A stretch of DNA of 36,723 nucleotides from Chlorobium sp. (GTDB taxonomy: Bacteria; Bacteroidota; Chlorobiia; Chlorobiales; Chlorobiaceae): assembly GCA_005843815.1 (NCBI GenBank), contig SZYA01000063.1, positions 1-36,723 of the forward strand, in the 5' to 3' direction. Positions 19,146-30,321 of this stretch are shown in pieces. Position numbers and translations under genes: made by a program. Position 1 is the stretch's first letter. Each line of letters opens with the position of its first letter. Below the pieces are notes generated by a model. That model did no database searches, was not told the DNA's origin, and saw nothing but the letters and a program-made list of their open reading frames with translations.

Positions 19146-20333
19146 TTAACTGAAGATACCACGAGCTTTTTCAAAAAAGCCTTTGGCCTCCTTGTCGTTA
19201 TGGGCTGTTGGTGAAAGCCCTGGAGATTTTTGGATATCCTTCAAAAGCTCCTTGTCGTGGTGCGAAATATCTTTCGGCACATAAACATTGACTTTGACAT
19301 ACTGGTCGCCCTTCCCCGTCCCCTTGAGATGGCCTATGCCAAGACCGGGAATCCTGAGCATGGTCTCCGGCTGTGTGGATGGAGGAATCGTGAGCTTGAC
19401 CGCCCCCTCCAGGGTCGGTACATCAACTTTCGTCCCAAGCACCAGATCGGCAAAACTGACCGCAAGCGCATAAACCACATCGTTGCCATTGCGCGAAAAG
19501 AGCTCATGCGGTATCTCCTCAAGCACAACAATCAGATTTCCTGCAGCGCCCCCTCTTGGACCAGCATTTCCCTGGGAACGAAGAGTGAGATAATTTCCAT
19601 CCTCAACACCGGAGGGAACCGTTATCTTGACCGTCACCTCACCAAGCTTGATACCCTCGCCATAACAGCTCGTGCACCGCTCCTTGATAGTCCTGCCTTC
19701 ACCACCACAGGTTGGACATGCCGCAATATTGACAAACTGACCAAACATTGTTTTGGACACCTGCCGCACCTCACCAGTTCCATGGCAAGTCTGGCAAGTC
19801 TCGGTTGCACCTGTTTTTGAACCGGTGCCATTACACACCGTACAGGTCACCTGTTTTTTAATCTTGAGGGTCTTCTCAACGCCCTTGGCAATCTCCTCAA
19901 GGGTCAATTTGAGACGGATTTTCAGATCGGTTCCAGGAATTCCCACGGGGGTACGACCCCTTCTTGCGCCGCCGCCACCAAAAGCATCTTCAAACCCGAA
20001 AGGTGAGCCCCCTCCCCTTCGATTACCGGAGAACATGTCACTGAATGCGCTGAAAATATCGTTGATATCGGCACCGCCTGCCTGCTGTCCTCCACCAGAG
20101 GCGGCTGACGAGCCAACACCTGCATGGCCAAACTGGTCGTAGCGACGTCGCTTGTCGTCATTACTCAACACCTCATAAGCCTCATTCACCTCCTTGAAGT
20201 GCTCCTCCGCATCCTTGTTGTCAGGATTTTTATCGGGATGAAACTGCAATGCCAGCTTCCTGTATGCCTTTTTGATTTCGTCCTTGGTTGCCGAGCGGCC
20301 AACACCAAGAACCTCATAGTACTCTTTCTTCAT
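19146..20333 (-). CDS. dnaJ: Chaperone DnaJ
   Basis: J domain with HPD (FHPDKNPDN), Gly-rich region, four CxxCxGxG-type zinc repeats ([42 protein letters not shown]). Confidence 0.97.
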   Translation of the reverse strand: MKKEYYEVLGVGRSATKDEIKKAYRKLALQFHPDKNPDNKDAEEHFKEVNEAYEVLSNDDKRRRYDQFGHAGVGSSAASGGGQQAGGADINDIFSAFSDMFSGNRRGGGSPFGFEDAFGGGGARRGRTPVGIPGTDLKIRLKLTLEEIAKGVEKTLKIKKQVTCTVCNGTGSKTGATETCQTCHGTGEVRQVSKTMFGQFVNIAACPTCGGEGRTIKERCTSCYGEGIKLGEVTVKITVPSGVEDGNYLTLRSQGNAGPRGGAAGNLIVVLEEIPHELFSRNGNDVVYALAVSFADLVLGTKVDVPTLEGAVKLTIPPSTQPETMLRIPGLGIGHLKGTGKGDQYVKVNVYVPKDISHHDKELLKDIQKSPGLSPTAHNDKEAKGFFEKARGIFS

Positions 20334-20370
20334 ATTTGGATATCAGTTCAATAGTATAAAAAGCTTCCTG

Positions 20371-20982
20371 CTACCTGGCAACAATCACCTTCGCGTGCCT
20401 GATAACTTTCTCCCCCAGCAGATAACCGGTCTGGTACTCTTCAATGATGGTCTCCGGCTCCACTTCCGGGTGATCAACCTGCGAAATAGCCTCATGAAAG
20501 TCCACATCAAGCTTGGCACCAAGTGACTCTATGGCACTAACCCCCTTTTCGGCAAACCATTTCTCAAGATTTTTCTTCACCAGCTCCACTCCCTCAATAT
20601 AGGGGCGGGCTTCACTGGAGAGCTCCAAATTTCCGGGGACATGTTGCAGAAGCCGCTTGATATCATCAACAACCGGAAGCAGCTCCCGGATGATATTTTC
20701 AAGAGATCTAGATGATGCCATCATTGCCTCACGCTCTTTCTGCCGACGAAAATTTTCAAAATCTGCTGCTCTGCGCAGCACCTCGTCACGAAACTTGGTA
20801 ACCAGCTCCTTCTGCTCCTCCAGCTCAGCCTGGAGCTCGGCAATTCTGGCCTGAGCCGGATCCACTGCCGGTGATGGGTTGCCTTGAGACAACTCCCCTT
20901 CCAGCGCCGTCATATCAAGAAGATCACCCATATCGAAAACTTCCTCCTGATGCTCCTCTGCTTTCTTTGTCATAACATTCAT
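20371..20982 (-). CDS. grpE: Nucleotide exchange factor GrpE
   Basis: [20 protein letters not shown]...[12 protein letters not shown]...[26 protein letters not shown]. Start set at MNVMTKKA (20982) to avoid overlap with hrcA. Confidence 0.93.
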   Translation of the reverse strand: MNVMTKKAEEHQEEVFDMGDLLDMTALEGELSQGNPSPAVDPAQARIAELQAELEEQKELVTKFRDEVLRRAADFENFRRQKEREAMMASSRSLENIIRELLPVVDDIKRLLQHVPGNLELSSEARPYIEGVELVKKNLEKWFAEKGVSAIESLGAKLDVDFHEAISQVDHPEVEPETIIEEYQTGYLLGEKVIRHAKVIVAR

Positions 20983-20989
20983 TACTTTA

Positions 20990-22042
20990 TTAGTTAACAC
21001 CCGACAGGGTCGAAGAAAGGCTGTCCGCCATATAGTTGAGAACACGGACTGCATATTCATAATCCATTCTTTTAGGCCCGAGAATTCCCACTTTTCCTAC
21101 CATATTGCCAACATAATAGGGAGCAGAAACAATCGTCAGACCCTCTGCATGACGTTCGCAGTTCTCCTTTCCTATACTGATGGTAATATCCATTCGCGAC
21201 GGGCCACTGTTTTCAACAAGCTTTGCAACACTGAACTTGTCCTCAATCATGGTAATCAGCTCTCGTACCTTGTCAGGCTGCTTGAACTCCGGCTGATCAA
21301 CAATATACTCTGTGCCGGATATATAGAGCCGTTCAAAAAGCGGAGTCTCATCGAAAAGAGTTCCGGCTGAAGCTATAATAAGATTTTTCAGAGCACTGTC
21401 GCAGCCACAGTCTGAAAGACGCTGGCCAATCGAACGGCGAATTTCGGCAAGGGTCAATCCCGAAAGCCGCTGGTTCAGCACATCAACAACCTCATCCAGC
21501 GTCTGACGGGAGACCTCTACGTCGAGCTCCATGACAATGGTCTTGACAAACAACGACTGAATAGAGAGAATAACCATCATCCTTGTTGAGCTCAGCAAGA
21601 CCAGATCAAGCTTCTCAAAAATAGCATTGGAGAGTGTCGGCGAGAGCACAACGCTGAGTTGGCGTGAAATGGTGCCAAGCACCTTCACGGCCGAGAGAAG
21701 GACATCGGAGGAGGTGCCTTTGCGATCGATACTGATTTGACCAACATTCTCCTCGATTTTCTTTTTCTCCCTTTCGTCAAGAGACTGAAAGGTCATAATC
21801 AGGTCAACATAGTAGCGATACCCTTTATCGGTCGGAACTCTGCCCGCTGAGGTATGGGGTTGACTGATATAGCCCTTGTGTTCAAGTTCCGCCATAACGT
21901 TGCGGATCGTGGCATCTGAAAAACCAAGATTATAATTCTGGCCAATATACCTTGAACCCACCGGAGCGGCTGTCACAAGGTACGACTGGATAATGATACC
22001 CAGCACCTGACGCTCCCTTATATTGAGTTCACGAGATTCCAT
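20990..22042 (-). CDS. hrcA: Heat-inducible transcription repressor HrcA
   Basis: [72 protein letters not shown]. Start set at 22042. Confidence 0.95.
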   Translation of the reverse strand: MESRELNIRERQVLGIIIQSYLVTAAPVGSRYIGQNYNLGFSDATIRNVMAELEHKGYISQPHTSAGRVPTDKGYRYYVDLIMTFQSLDEREKKKIEENVGQISIDRKGTSSDVLLSAVKVLGTISRQLSVVLSPTLSNAIFEKLDLVLLSSTRMMVILSIQSLFVKTIVMELDVEVSRQTLDEVVDVLNQRLSGLTLAEIRRSIGQRLSDCGCDSALKNLIIASAGTLFDETPLFERLYISGTEYIVDQPEFKQPDKVRELITMIEDKFSVAKLVENSGPSRMDITISIGKENCERHAEGLTIVSAPYYVGNMVGKVGILGPKRMDYEYAVRVLNYMADSLSSTLSGVN

Positions 22043-22175
22043 CAACGTACAAACCTGAACATAGTGACAATAAACAGTGATGAATGTAAGAAAATCAATC
22101 GCTTTTACACCTTTTAAACAATACAACAATAAAACGCATTAATACCATTCTCACAAGAAAAACGGTACGCCCTTC

Positions 22176-23066
22176 TCACCCGCGAGTACCCGATATAATT
22201 CTGTCAATCGCCGAATAATCCTTCAAAACCTTTATTTCCTTAAACCCTTGAACAGCCATAAACCCCGACACCTCGGCGGCACCATCAGCATGCAGTTCAA
22301 ACATGAGCGCTCCTCCCGAAACAAGAAGTGATGGGGCCAATGATGCAATCGCCCGGTAACACTCGCTCCCCTGGGGGGTGGTGAGCGCCACTTCCGGTTC
22401 AAACTGTCGCACCTCCCGCTGAAGCCCCTCCCATTCAGCACGTGGAATATAGGGCGGATTGGAGATAATCAGCTCATAAGGTGCTGCTGGCAATTTGGCC
22501 GTAAAATAAGGTTCAAAAAGATCAGCCTGGATGAACGTCACCTGCGACAAAACTCCATGCCTTTCAGCATTGATCCGGGCAACAGCAAGGGCATCGGGCG
22601 AACAGTCAACAGCAACCACACGGAGCGACGGGCAGAGCTTCGCCATAGTCACGGCAATGCAGCCACTTCCTGTCCCGATATCAAGCACCGTCGCCGTTAC
22701 ATTACCTCCGCGGGCTGTCATGCCAAGAGATTCAAGGGCATGCTCTACCAGCAGTTCAGTCTCCGGACGAGGAATGAGCACCCGCTCATCCACCAAAAAT
22801 TGCAATCCAAAAAAAAACTGTTCCCCGATAATATACTGTACCGGACACCCCTCCAGCCTCTGGCGACAAAGGCTTCTGAATCGGTCGAGCTCTTCCCCGG
22901 AGACGGGGCAATCATGATGCAGGTAGAGCTGAAGCCTGCTCCGGGAGAGAACATACCCAAGAAGGAGCTCGGAACTGATTCGAGGCTCATCAACCTGTTT
23001 TGAGACAAAATAATCTGTCGTTGCCTTGAGCAGATCAACAACATGCCACTCCTTCAGCTCTCCCAT
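22176..23066 (-). CDS. prmC: Peptide chain release factor N5-glutamine methyltransferase (HemK/PrmC)
   Basis: GTGSGCIAV SAM motif and NPPYIP catalytic motif; FLVDERVLIPRPETELLVE. Confidence 0.94.
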   Translation of the reverse strand: MGELKEWHVVDLLKATTDYFVSKQVDEPRISSELLLGYVLSRSRLQLYLHHDCPVSGEELDRFRSLCRQRLEGCPVQYIIGEQFFFGLQFLVDERVLIPRPETELLVEHALESLGMTARGGNVTATVLDIGTGSGCIAVTMAKLCPSLRVVAVDCSPDALAVARINAERHGVLSQVTFIQADLFEPYFTAKLPAAPYELIISNPPYIPRAEWEGLQREVRQFEPEVALTTPQGSECYRAIASLAPSLLVSGGALMFELHADGAAEVSGFMAVQGFKEIKVLKDYSAIDRIISGTRG

Positions 23067-23255
23067 CCCTCTCCGTTACACAAAAAAATTATACCACAGG
23101 CATCCAGCACAACAAATTGCCCGGCAAAATTTGGTAATATACATCCGATAAACCATTTTTTAAAAGATCATGGACAAGTTACCCGGCAAAGAGTACATTC
23201 CCCTGTAGAGACAAGACTCTGGCGAACGCTCAACAATTACTGACAACCTCTATAC

Positions 23256-24008
23256 ATGACATCTCCAATGAACAAAGTGCTGCTCACTCTTTTTTTGCTG
23301 CTTATCGCTCTCAGCGGTGGGCACACAGCCTCAGCCGCATCAAAATTTACCGGAACCATGGATATGGCCCTTACCATGCCAAACGGCTCCGCCACCGTCA
23401 CCTATTTTTTCGCTGAAAAAACACAGCGCATGGATATGGTCATGCAGATTGAAAAGATACCCGATCCACTCAAAACAACGGTCATAACAAAAGCTGCCCA
23501 GCCAGATATCGCCTGTATCATCAACCATCAGGAGAAAAATTATTCCATCATCAACCTGAGAACTGCTGCCGAAAATGCCCTGCTGCTTGATTTTGACAGT
23601 AACTACACCGTTGCCCGGGCTGGCCGGCAAACCATCAAAGGGTACACCTGCGAACACATTATTGTGACCAGCAGCACCGAAAGACTTGAACTCTGGGTGA
23701 CCCGCGATCTGGGAAATTTCTCCACCTTCAGCATTCTGCAGACACAGAATCCACGCCTCTCCAACACGCAACTTGCCAGGGCACTCAGCGCTGCAGGCAT
23801 TGAGGGGTTCCCCGTCAAGCTTGTACAGCATAACAATAATCATCCCTACGTCATGGAACTCACCCGTATCTCGGAAAAGAAAGTTCCCCCATCGCTCTTT
23901 ATCGTGCCTGCAGGGTACCAGAAAGTAACAAACGACCAGAAACCTCTCGGAAGCCAGCAGAAGGAGCATCTGAAAAGCCTGATGGAGAAGATGAAAAAGT
24001 TTGAGTAG
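23256..24008 (+). CDS. Exported DUF4412-like protein
   Basis: Sec signal (LLTLFLLLIALSGGHTASAA); SKFTGTMDMALTMPNGSATVTYFFAEKTQRMDM and IKGYTCEHIIVTSSTERLELWVTRDLG pattern. Confidence 0.65.
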   Translation: MTSPMNKVLLTLFLLLIALSGGHTASAASKFTGTMDMALTMPNGSATVTYFFAEKTQRMDMVMQIEKIPDPLKTTVITKAAQPDIACIINHQEKNYSIINLRTAAENALLLDFDSNYTVARAGRQTIKGYTCEHIIVTSSTERLELWVTRDLGNFSTFSILQTQNPRLSNTQLARALSAAGIEGFPVKLVQHNNNHPYVMELTRISEKKVPPSLFIVPAGYQKVTNDQKPLGSQQKEHLKSLMEKMKKFE

Positions 24009-24011
24009 TGG

Positions 24012-24251
24012 ATGATGGGGGTGCTGACGAAGTACGAGCGTTGCCCAGAAGCAACAGACCTTGAGATATACCACCATTCGATGTCTATTGAAGCGATTAT
24101 TTATTACGGAGAGGATTACATACGCTTTGCTACAGCCATGGCACTCAATGCCATTCTCGTCACGCGAGATAGAGCGTTGAGTCGAGTCACGGTCGATCAC
24201 TGCAGTCCCAACATTCCCCATGCAAGAGTGAAGTGTATGAATCCTGATTAA
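24012..24251 (+). pseudogene. Probable fragment of a PIN-domain (VapC-like) toxin
   Basis: 79-aa ORF with EDYIRFATAMALNAILVTRDRALSRV, resembling the C-terminal half of PIN domains; N-terminal half and antitoxin not found beside it. Confidence 0.4.
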
Positions 24252-24499
24252 CCGGAGGGTCGCTTTGGTTCCTTGCAATCAGGGTTTTGCTGCTTAAACA
24301 TCAATTCTGAATATGATAGAAGTAACTATAGTGGACCAGAGCAAGGGGGGCTGTGAAGAGTCAGAGCGCATCGTCACAATCATTTGTCTCTGGATTTCAT
24401 GATACGCTGGGTGATTCTTTATTGTCAATCATTCATCACTGTTGTATTTTGCGATTCCAGATCGGTATTGTCACAGAAAGAACAAAACAAGGCACCCCA

Positions 24500-25240
24500 A
24501 TGAAGAAAACCCGATTTTTTCAGGCAAAGAGGCTCACTCTTTTTCTGCTTCTCTCCTGCCTTTTTTCAGCCTGTGCCCTCCAGAGCCCGGCGCTTTATCA
24601 GGCTGACCTGCAGAAGGCCTATCACAGCGCCATCTTTGATGCCGCAACAGCCGATCCTGCGGAGATATCGAACACTCTTGTTGCCATTGTGCCCTCAAAC
24701 GACAACCTGGTGTGGAAGAGCCGTAATGATGCCAAAAATGCCATGCTGTTGGTTGTCACCTGGACAAACTATGATGGTTATGATAATAAAATTGGACAAT
24801 CTGTCGAGCTATCGAGAGAGATTTGGGTAACGACCGCACCGGAAGTGAAGAATTTTTGTAAAAAAACGAATGGCAACCGAGCGCTGCGACTGGAACAGCT
24901 TTTGGGGCTCCCTGCCAATGCCGGAAAAACAAAGTTTGTGGAGATGTGGGTAAAGCCGGGCGATCTCTTCAGGCCAAGTGCAGATCCGGAGATTAGTGAC
25001 AGTGAGGCAGAGACAGAGTTTCGAACAGCCAATAAATTTGTGATGGTGAGCGATGACTATGCCAAATGGTACAATGAGTTGAAGATGAAATCTTATGGCT
25101 CCAATGGATATCCATGGACCAGACTGGGTTATACATACGACTGGGGAGATAACCGTCGTCACATCGGATTAAGTGAATTTGTTATTATGCCAGGCGCTAC
25201 AGTTGAAATTCATTCCATTTCATCTACAGCAGATTATTAA
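24500..25240 (+). CDS. Predicted lipoprotein of unknown function
   Basis: MKKTRFFQAKRLTLFLLLSCLFSACALQS lipobox-type signal; start set at 24500 in the 24353-25240 ORF. Confidence 0.7.
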   Translation: MKKTRFFQAKRLTLFLLLSCLFSACALQSPALYQADLQKAYHSAIFDAATADPAEISNTLVAIVPSNDNLVWKSRNDAKNAMLLVVTWTNYDGYDNKIGQSVELSREIWVTTAPEVKNFCKKTNGNRALRLEQLLGLPANAGKTKFVEMWVKPGDLFRPSADPEISDSEAETEFRTANKFVMVSDDYAKWYNELKMKSYGSNGYPWTRLGYTYDWGDNRRHIGLSEFVIMPGATVEIHSISSTADY

Positions 25241-25497
25241 GCGATTCAAACTGCGTCAACTGTTCATAACGATATCTCCCGATGAAAAAAAGTCCACCGC
25301 AAAGCATCATCATCGTATTACTGAAAATTGCTCCTTCGCACTGCTGCCCCGTGCTTTTTTTGCCTCCATGAACCAGCTTTTTTGTATGTTCACCGACAGG
25401 TATTTCTGCTCATCTTGATCTTTGTACGAACATAAGGGCTATAACCCGTCATGATCCAGAACTCTCTTCTTAACACCTTCTAAATTATACAGGTAAC

Positions 25498-26943
25498 GTG
25501 GCTGAAAAAATAACTTCACGAAGCGAGGACTACTCCCAGTGGTATATTGATCTCGTGCGATCGGCTAAACTGGCCGACTATGCCGATGTCAAGGGGTGTA
25601 TGGTCATACGTCCAAACGGCTATGCAATATGGGAAAAGATGCAGGCCGCCCTTGACCGGATGTTCAAGGAGACGGGGCACGTCAACGCCTACTTTCCGCT
25701 CTTTATTCCCGAAAGTTTTATCGCAAAAGAGGCTCAACATATTGAGGGATTTGCACCGGAGTGCGCTGTGGTCACCCACGGTGGAGGCCAGGAGCTTACC
25801 GAAAAGCTCTATGTCCGCCCGACCTCTGAGACCATTATCTGGTCATCCTATAAAAAGTGGATCCAGTCTTATCGGGATCTTCCCATACTGATCAACCAGT
25901 GGGCCAATGTGGTGCGTTGGGAGATGAGAACCCGTCTCTTTTTGAGAACCACGGAGTTTCTCTGGCAGGAGGGTCATACGGCCCATGAAACCCCTGAAGA
26001 GTCGCAGGAGGAGGTGCTTCGCATGATCAATGTCTACAAGAGCTTCGCTGAAGAGTATATGGCAATGCCGGTCATTATGGGGAAAAAAAGCGACAGTGAA
26101 AAGTTTGCCGGAGCTGTTGAAACCTACTGCATTGAAGCGATGATGCAGGATACCAAAGCGCTGCAGGCTGGCACCTCCCACAACCTCGGCCAGAATTTTG
26201 CCAAGGCGTTCGACTGCCAGTTCCAGACAAAAGAGAGCACCCTCGAATACGTCTGGGCTACAAGCTGGGGGGTATCGACCAGGCTGATTGGTGCCCTCAT
26301 CATGGCTCACTCGGACGATCGCGGGCTGGTTCTTCCACCAAAACTTGCCACCCGTCAGGTGGTGATCATCCCTATTCTCAAGGGAGACAAAACCGCAGTC
26401 ATTGCAAAGGCCAATGCCATTGCCGATACGCTGAACAACGGTGGCATCTCAGCCTTTGTTGACAGCAGCGAACAGAACTCTCCCGGCTGGAAGTTTGCCG
26501 AATATGAGCTGCAGGGCATTCCAATCCGTATAGAAATAGGCCCGAGAGATATCCAGAACAGCATCTGCATTGCTGCACGCCGCGATACCTTTGAGAAAAC
26601 TGAGGTTGCGCTTGACGATTTACTGGCTGTTCATATCAGCGAGATCCTTAACGACATCCAGCAGAGCATGTTCGACAAAGCCTTGCGGTTCCGCAATGAC
26701 AACACTTATGAAGTTCAAAATTATGAGGAGTTCAAGAGCGCTGTTGAGAAGGGATTTGTGATCGCCCACTGGGATGGAACAGCAGAGAGTGAGGCAAAAA
26801 TCAAGGAGGAGACCAAAGCCACCATCAGGGTTCTGCCCCAGGAGGATGACTATATCGCGCAGTATCGCATTGATGAACCCGGCACCTGTATCTATTCAGG
26901 AAAACCCGCTGCCCGTAAAGTGGTGTTTGCAAAAGCCTATTGA
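25498..26943 (+). CDS. proS: Prolyl-tRNA synthetase, archaeal/eukaryotic-like short type
   Basis: GTG start; [75 protein letters not shown]-terminal ...[18 protein letters not shown]. Confidence 0.95.
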   Translation: MAEKITSRSEDYSQWYIDLVRSAKLADYADVKGCMVIRPNGYAIWEKMQAALDRMFKETGHVNAYFPLFIPESFIAKEAQHIEGFAPECAVVTHGGGQELTEKLYVRPTSETIIWSSYKKWIQSYRDLPILINQWANVVRWEMRTRLFLRTTEFLWQEGHTAHETPEESQEEVLRMINVYKSFAEEYMAMPVIMGKKSDSEKFAGAVETYCIEAMMQDTKALQAGTSHNLGQNFAKAFDCQFQTKESTLEYVWATSWGVSTRLIGALIMAHSDDRGLVLPPKLATRQVVIIPILKGDKTAVIAKANAIADTLNNGGISAFVDSSEQNSPGWKFAEYELQGIPIRIEIGPRDIQNSICIAARRDTFEKTEVALDDLLAVHISEILNDIQQSMFDKALRFRNDNTYEVQNYEEFKSAVEKGFVIAHWDGTAESEAKIKEETKATIRVLPQEDDYIAQYRIDEPGTCIYSGKPAARKVVFAKAY

Positions 26944-26952
26944 CAGAAAAAC

Positions 26953-26979
26953 GCAGGGGCGTATTGGAAACGCCCCTGC
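26953..26979. terminator. Bidirectional hairpin terminator between convergent proS and peroxiredoxin genes
   Basis: GCAGGGGCGT (26953-26962) / ACGCCCCTGC (26970-26979), 7-nt loop. Confidence 0.75.
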
Positions 26980-27090
26980 CATACAAAAACGTACATGTCT
27001 GAACAGATCCGATCAAATCATGACCGTCAGGCGAATCTGATGAATCACGGCTCAATGACAAATACCAACGCCGTCGCCCTTGCCTGCCAA

Positions 27091-27681
27091 TCAGGTCTCT
27101 TTGAAAAATTCCTTCAGCCCCTCTTCATTCGGCTTCATCGACTTGTCGCCCTTGTTCCAGTTAGCCGGGCACACCTCGCCATACTCTTCGGTAAACTGAA
27201 GCGCATCTACCATACGGAGCACCTCATCCACATTGCGACCAAGTGCAAGATGGTTCACCACCTGATGCTGCACAACACCCGCTTTATCAATCAGGAACAA
27301 TCCTCTCAGCGCAATTCCTGCGCCCTCAAGCAACACATCGTAATCGGCGGCAACACTTTTGTTAAGATCCGAAAGCAGCGTGTAGGTAACGCCCTCAATA
27401 CCACCCTGGTTTCTTGGCGTGCGGAGCCAGGCATAATGGGAAAACTTGGAATCCACTGAGCAGCCAATCAACTCAACATTTCTGCTGCGGAACTCCTCCA
27501 GCTTCTCCTGAAAGGCATGAAGCTCGGTCGGGCAGACAAAGGTGAAATCAAGCGGATAAAAAAAGAGCACCACATACTTTCCCCTGAAATCGGAAAGCTT
27601 GCAGGAATCAACAAACTGCGAGCCGTTAACAACGGCTGGAAGATCAAAATCCGGAGCCTTGCGGCCGACAAGTACACTCAT
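27091..27681 (-). CDS. 2-Cys peroxiredoxin (AhpC/TSA family)
   Basis: FFYPLDFTFVCPTEL peroxidatic Cys; GEVCPANW resolving Cys. Confidence 0.96.
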   Translation of the reverse strand: MSVLVGRKAPDFDLPAVVNGSQFVDSCKLSDFRGKYVVLFFYPLDFTFVCPTELHAFQEKLEEFRSRNVELIGCSVDSKFSHYAWLRTPRNQGGIEGVTYTLLSDLNKSVAADYDVLLEGAGIALRGLFLIDKAGVVQHQVVNHLALGRNVDEVLRMVDALQFTEEYGEVCPANWNKGDKSMKPNEEGLKEFFKET

Positions 27682-27778
27682 GGTATTTTTTTGGTTTTGG
27701 TTACGGAAGAGTAGTGAAAAAAACAGGACAATTTTTATCCATTATAACAAATTTTCATACATTTCGCAAACGCTTTCC

Positions 27779-29932
27779 TCACTTTCGGCTGTACAGCCTC
27801 TCCAGCATTTTTTTTACTCCTTCAAAACTTCCCATCATTTTCTTGACAGGCTGCACCGGGACATCATCGCAGGTGTCGTCGGGAATGCCGGTCTGCACAG
27901 GATAGATAAGAATAAAACTGTTTTTCTGAAAATACCTGTTGAGATATGATGGAATCCTGGCCATCTTGGGATGGTAGGAGTGGTGATGTTTGCGGCTCAT
28001 CACAAGAATGAGATTATCATCATTTTTTATCTCGCTCGAAAGCACGAGAAAATCATCCCACCCCCTGAACACCTTGTACTCAGCATTGGAAATAACTTTG
28101 GCATAGCTCTCCTTCAGGCACCAAATGGTCTGCTTTGAGGCGTAAACCACCAGCTTGCTGCCGGTGTTTATTATCAAACTGACCACGCGTTGCAGCCAGA
28201 GCGCAAACCCAACCTCATTTTCTGCACCCTCAGGAATAACCATAATCGTTCGCCTGATCGTGGAAAGCGGCTGAAACGACTTGTAGATAAAGGTTGTGAT
28301 GTTACTCCGGCCAAGAATACTCTCCGGCGAACTGCTGAGCAAACTCTCCGTAAGGGATAGTTTGTGATGCAGTCCCAAAATAAGGTCAGTTATTTTTTGC
28401 TCTCTGATAACACTGGAGATACCATTGGCTATATCGCTGTCGTAACGAAGCAGCCCCTTGAGAACATTATCGGTCGAAGAGGCTGCGATTGCAGCTTTTT
28501 CAAGAATTTTGCCTGCATTCCTCTCTGCAGTTTCATCGGGCAAGATGTTATCCGCAACATGCATGGCATAAATACCATTACGGCTCTTCCCTGATTTCAC
28601 GGTCATACTGAGATTGACCAATTCGTCAACCGTGGCTATATCATCAGTATGAATCAATATGCGCTCTTCTGTTACCATAACTCCAGGTGCAGCAACATCA
28701 TCAGCCACTTCGGCAAGGGCAATATTGTGCGCCCCCTTCTCCCCGATAACGGTTGCCAGTGTGCAGGTGACCAGAATAAACAGAATGGTTCCATTCAGCA
28801 CGCTCTCGTCAAGCAATCTGACTGGAGCGCCAGTGAGGGTATAACCAGTGACCGTATTATAACCAATAAGCACTGTGGCCAGTGCCACAGCCGCATGGGC
28901 GCTGATAAGCCCGAAGATCAGCCGCCTCTGGTCGAGGGAAAAACCATATATTTTCTGGGTTATCCACGCTGATAGATATTTTGCCACCGTTGCAGCCACC
29001 GTAATAATCACAGCAACCTTTATAGTTTCGAAATCCTTGAAAAGTGCACGAATATCGATAAGCATACCAACACCGATCAGAAAAAAGGGAATAAAGATAG
29101 CGTTGCCAACAAACTTTATCCTGTTCATGAGCGGCGATGTCCGTGGAATCTGGCGGTTCAGGGCCAGCCCTCCAAGGAATGCGCCAATAATAGCCTCAAC
29201 ACCTGCCGCTTCCGCAAGAAAGCCACTGAAAAAGACCATGGCCAATACAAAAAGGTATTGCAGCACACTGTCATCAAAGCGCTTGAAAAACCATCGGGCT
29301 ATAAGCGGAAAGAGCAGAAGAACAACCAGACTGAAGAGCGTGAGACCAACAACAAGCCTGATCCAGAAACCACTCATCACCTCTCCTGTCGAAATCCCGG
29401 CAACAATCGCCAGCACCAGAAGTGCAAGGGTGTCGGTAATAATGGTTCCGCCAATAGCAATATTCACCGCCTTGTTCTTTGCAATACCAAGCTTGCTGAC
29501 AACGGGATAGATGATAAGCGTGTGAGAGGCAAAAATACTGCCGACAAGAATTGAGGAAAGTAGTGGAAACTGGAGAATATAGATGCCCACAAGAATACCG
29601 AGTGAAATTGATAACACAAAGGTATAGAGCCCAAAAAGAATACTTTTTGAACTGTTTTTGCGAAAATCGGCAACATCAATCTCCAAACCCGCAAGAAACA
29701 TGATGTAGAGAAGCCCCACTGTTCCAAAAAGAATAATACTGCTGTCGCGCAGCATCATATTCAATCCATAAGGGCCAATCACCGCTCCGGCAATAATCAG
29801 ACTGACCAGACTGGGGATTTTTAGCCGGCCAAGCAGAACTGGAGCAAACAGAATGATGAGGAGTAACAGGGAAAACTGTAACACCGGATTTTTCAGAGGT
29901 AAAGAGAGATCAAGCAGGCTCATCAACAGCAT
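27779..29932 (-). CDS. CPA2-type cation:proton antiporter with C-terminal cytoplasmic domain
   Basis: Multiple TM helices, LGRLKIPSLVSLIIAGAVIGPYGL, GLLYIMFLAGLEIDVADFR, AAGVEAIIGAFLGGLALNRQIP; hydrophilic C-terminal ~300 aa. Confidence 0.9.
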   Translation of the reverse strand: MLLMSLLDLSLPLKNPVLQFSLLLLIILFAPVLLGRLKIPSLVSLIIAGAVIGPYGLNMMLRDSSIILFGTVGLLYIMFLAGLEIDVADFRKNSSKSILFGLYTFVLSISLGILVGIYILQFPLLSSILVGSIFASHTLIIYPVVSKLGIAKNKAVNIAIGGTIITDTLALLVLAIVAGISTGEVMSGFWIRLVVGLTLFSLVVLLLFPLIARWFFKRFDDSVLQYLFVLAMVFFSGFLAEAAGVEAIIGAFLGGLALNRQIPRTSPLMNRIKFVGNAIFIPFFLIGVGMLIDIRALFKDFETIKVAVIITVAATVAKYLSAWITQKIYGFSLDQRRLIFGLISAHAAVALATVLIGYNTVTGYTLTGAPVRLLDESVLNGTILFILVTCTLATVIGEKGAHNIALAEVADDVAAPGVMVTEERILIHTDDIATVDELVNLSMTVKSGKSRNGIYAMHVADNILPDETAERNAGKILEKAAIAASSTDNVLKGLLRYDSDIANGISSVIREQKITDLILGLHHKLSLTESLLSSSPESILGRSNITTFIYKSFQPLSTIRRTIMVIPEGAENEVGFALWLQRVVSLIINTGSKLVVYASKQTIWCLKESYAKVISNAEYKVFRGWDDFLVLSSEIKNDDNLILVMSRKHHHSYHPKMARIPSYLNRYFQKNSFILIYPVQTGIPDDTCDDVPVQPVKKMMGSFEGVKKMLERLYSRK

Positions 29933-30059
29933 CGCGCACAGTATTTTATTTCGCCAGATACCTTTAAGTAAAAAAAGCCAGCCAAGGAAACACTCAGGGC
30001 ATTATTCCCGCAAATATGCATATCTTTTCAGTGGAACACAAACCGGGGGAATTCAGGTA

Positions 30060-30321
30060 TCATAACTGGTACCGTTTCTGAAAAAGCTGATAGATATACC
30101 GGCTCCATTGTACGAACAGTGCTTCTGGCTCAAGGCTGAAGCGAATGTTTCCGGGACGGCCATGCAGCAGATGAACACGGGAATGTCTCTCCAGCAGTGC
30201 CGTATTCGAAAAAAAACCCTGAAAAGCAACGCAGTTCGAGATCTACATCTTTGCTTTGGATGCTGCCTGCTTCCATGAAGCCACACACTTTCAGAAAACC
30301 GGCAGGCATGCTCCTTTTCAT
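30060..30321 (-). pseudogene. Small ORF disrupted by a +1 frameshift at a homopolymer (T8 on the coding strand)
   Basis: ATG at 30321 overlaps the rhodanese stop (ATGA). Read through A8 (30209-30216, + strand) with one base skipped: MKRSMPAGFLKVCGFMEAGSIQSKDVDLELRCFSGFFSNTALLERHSRVHLLHGRPGNIRFSLEPEALFVQWSRYIYQLFQKRYQL*. Confidence 0.55.

Noticed and set aside
23340-24278. 312-aa minus-strand ORF
   Set aside because: Antisense to the signal-peptide-bearing DUF4412-like CDS and the PIN fragment; composition not protein-like.
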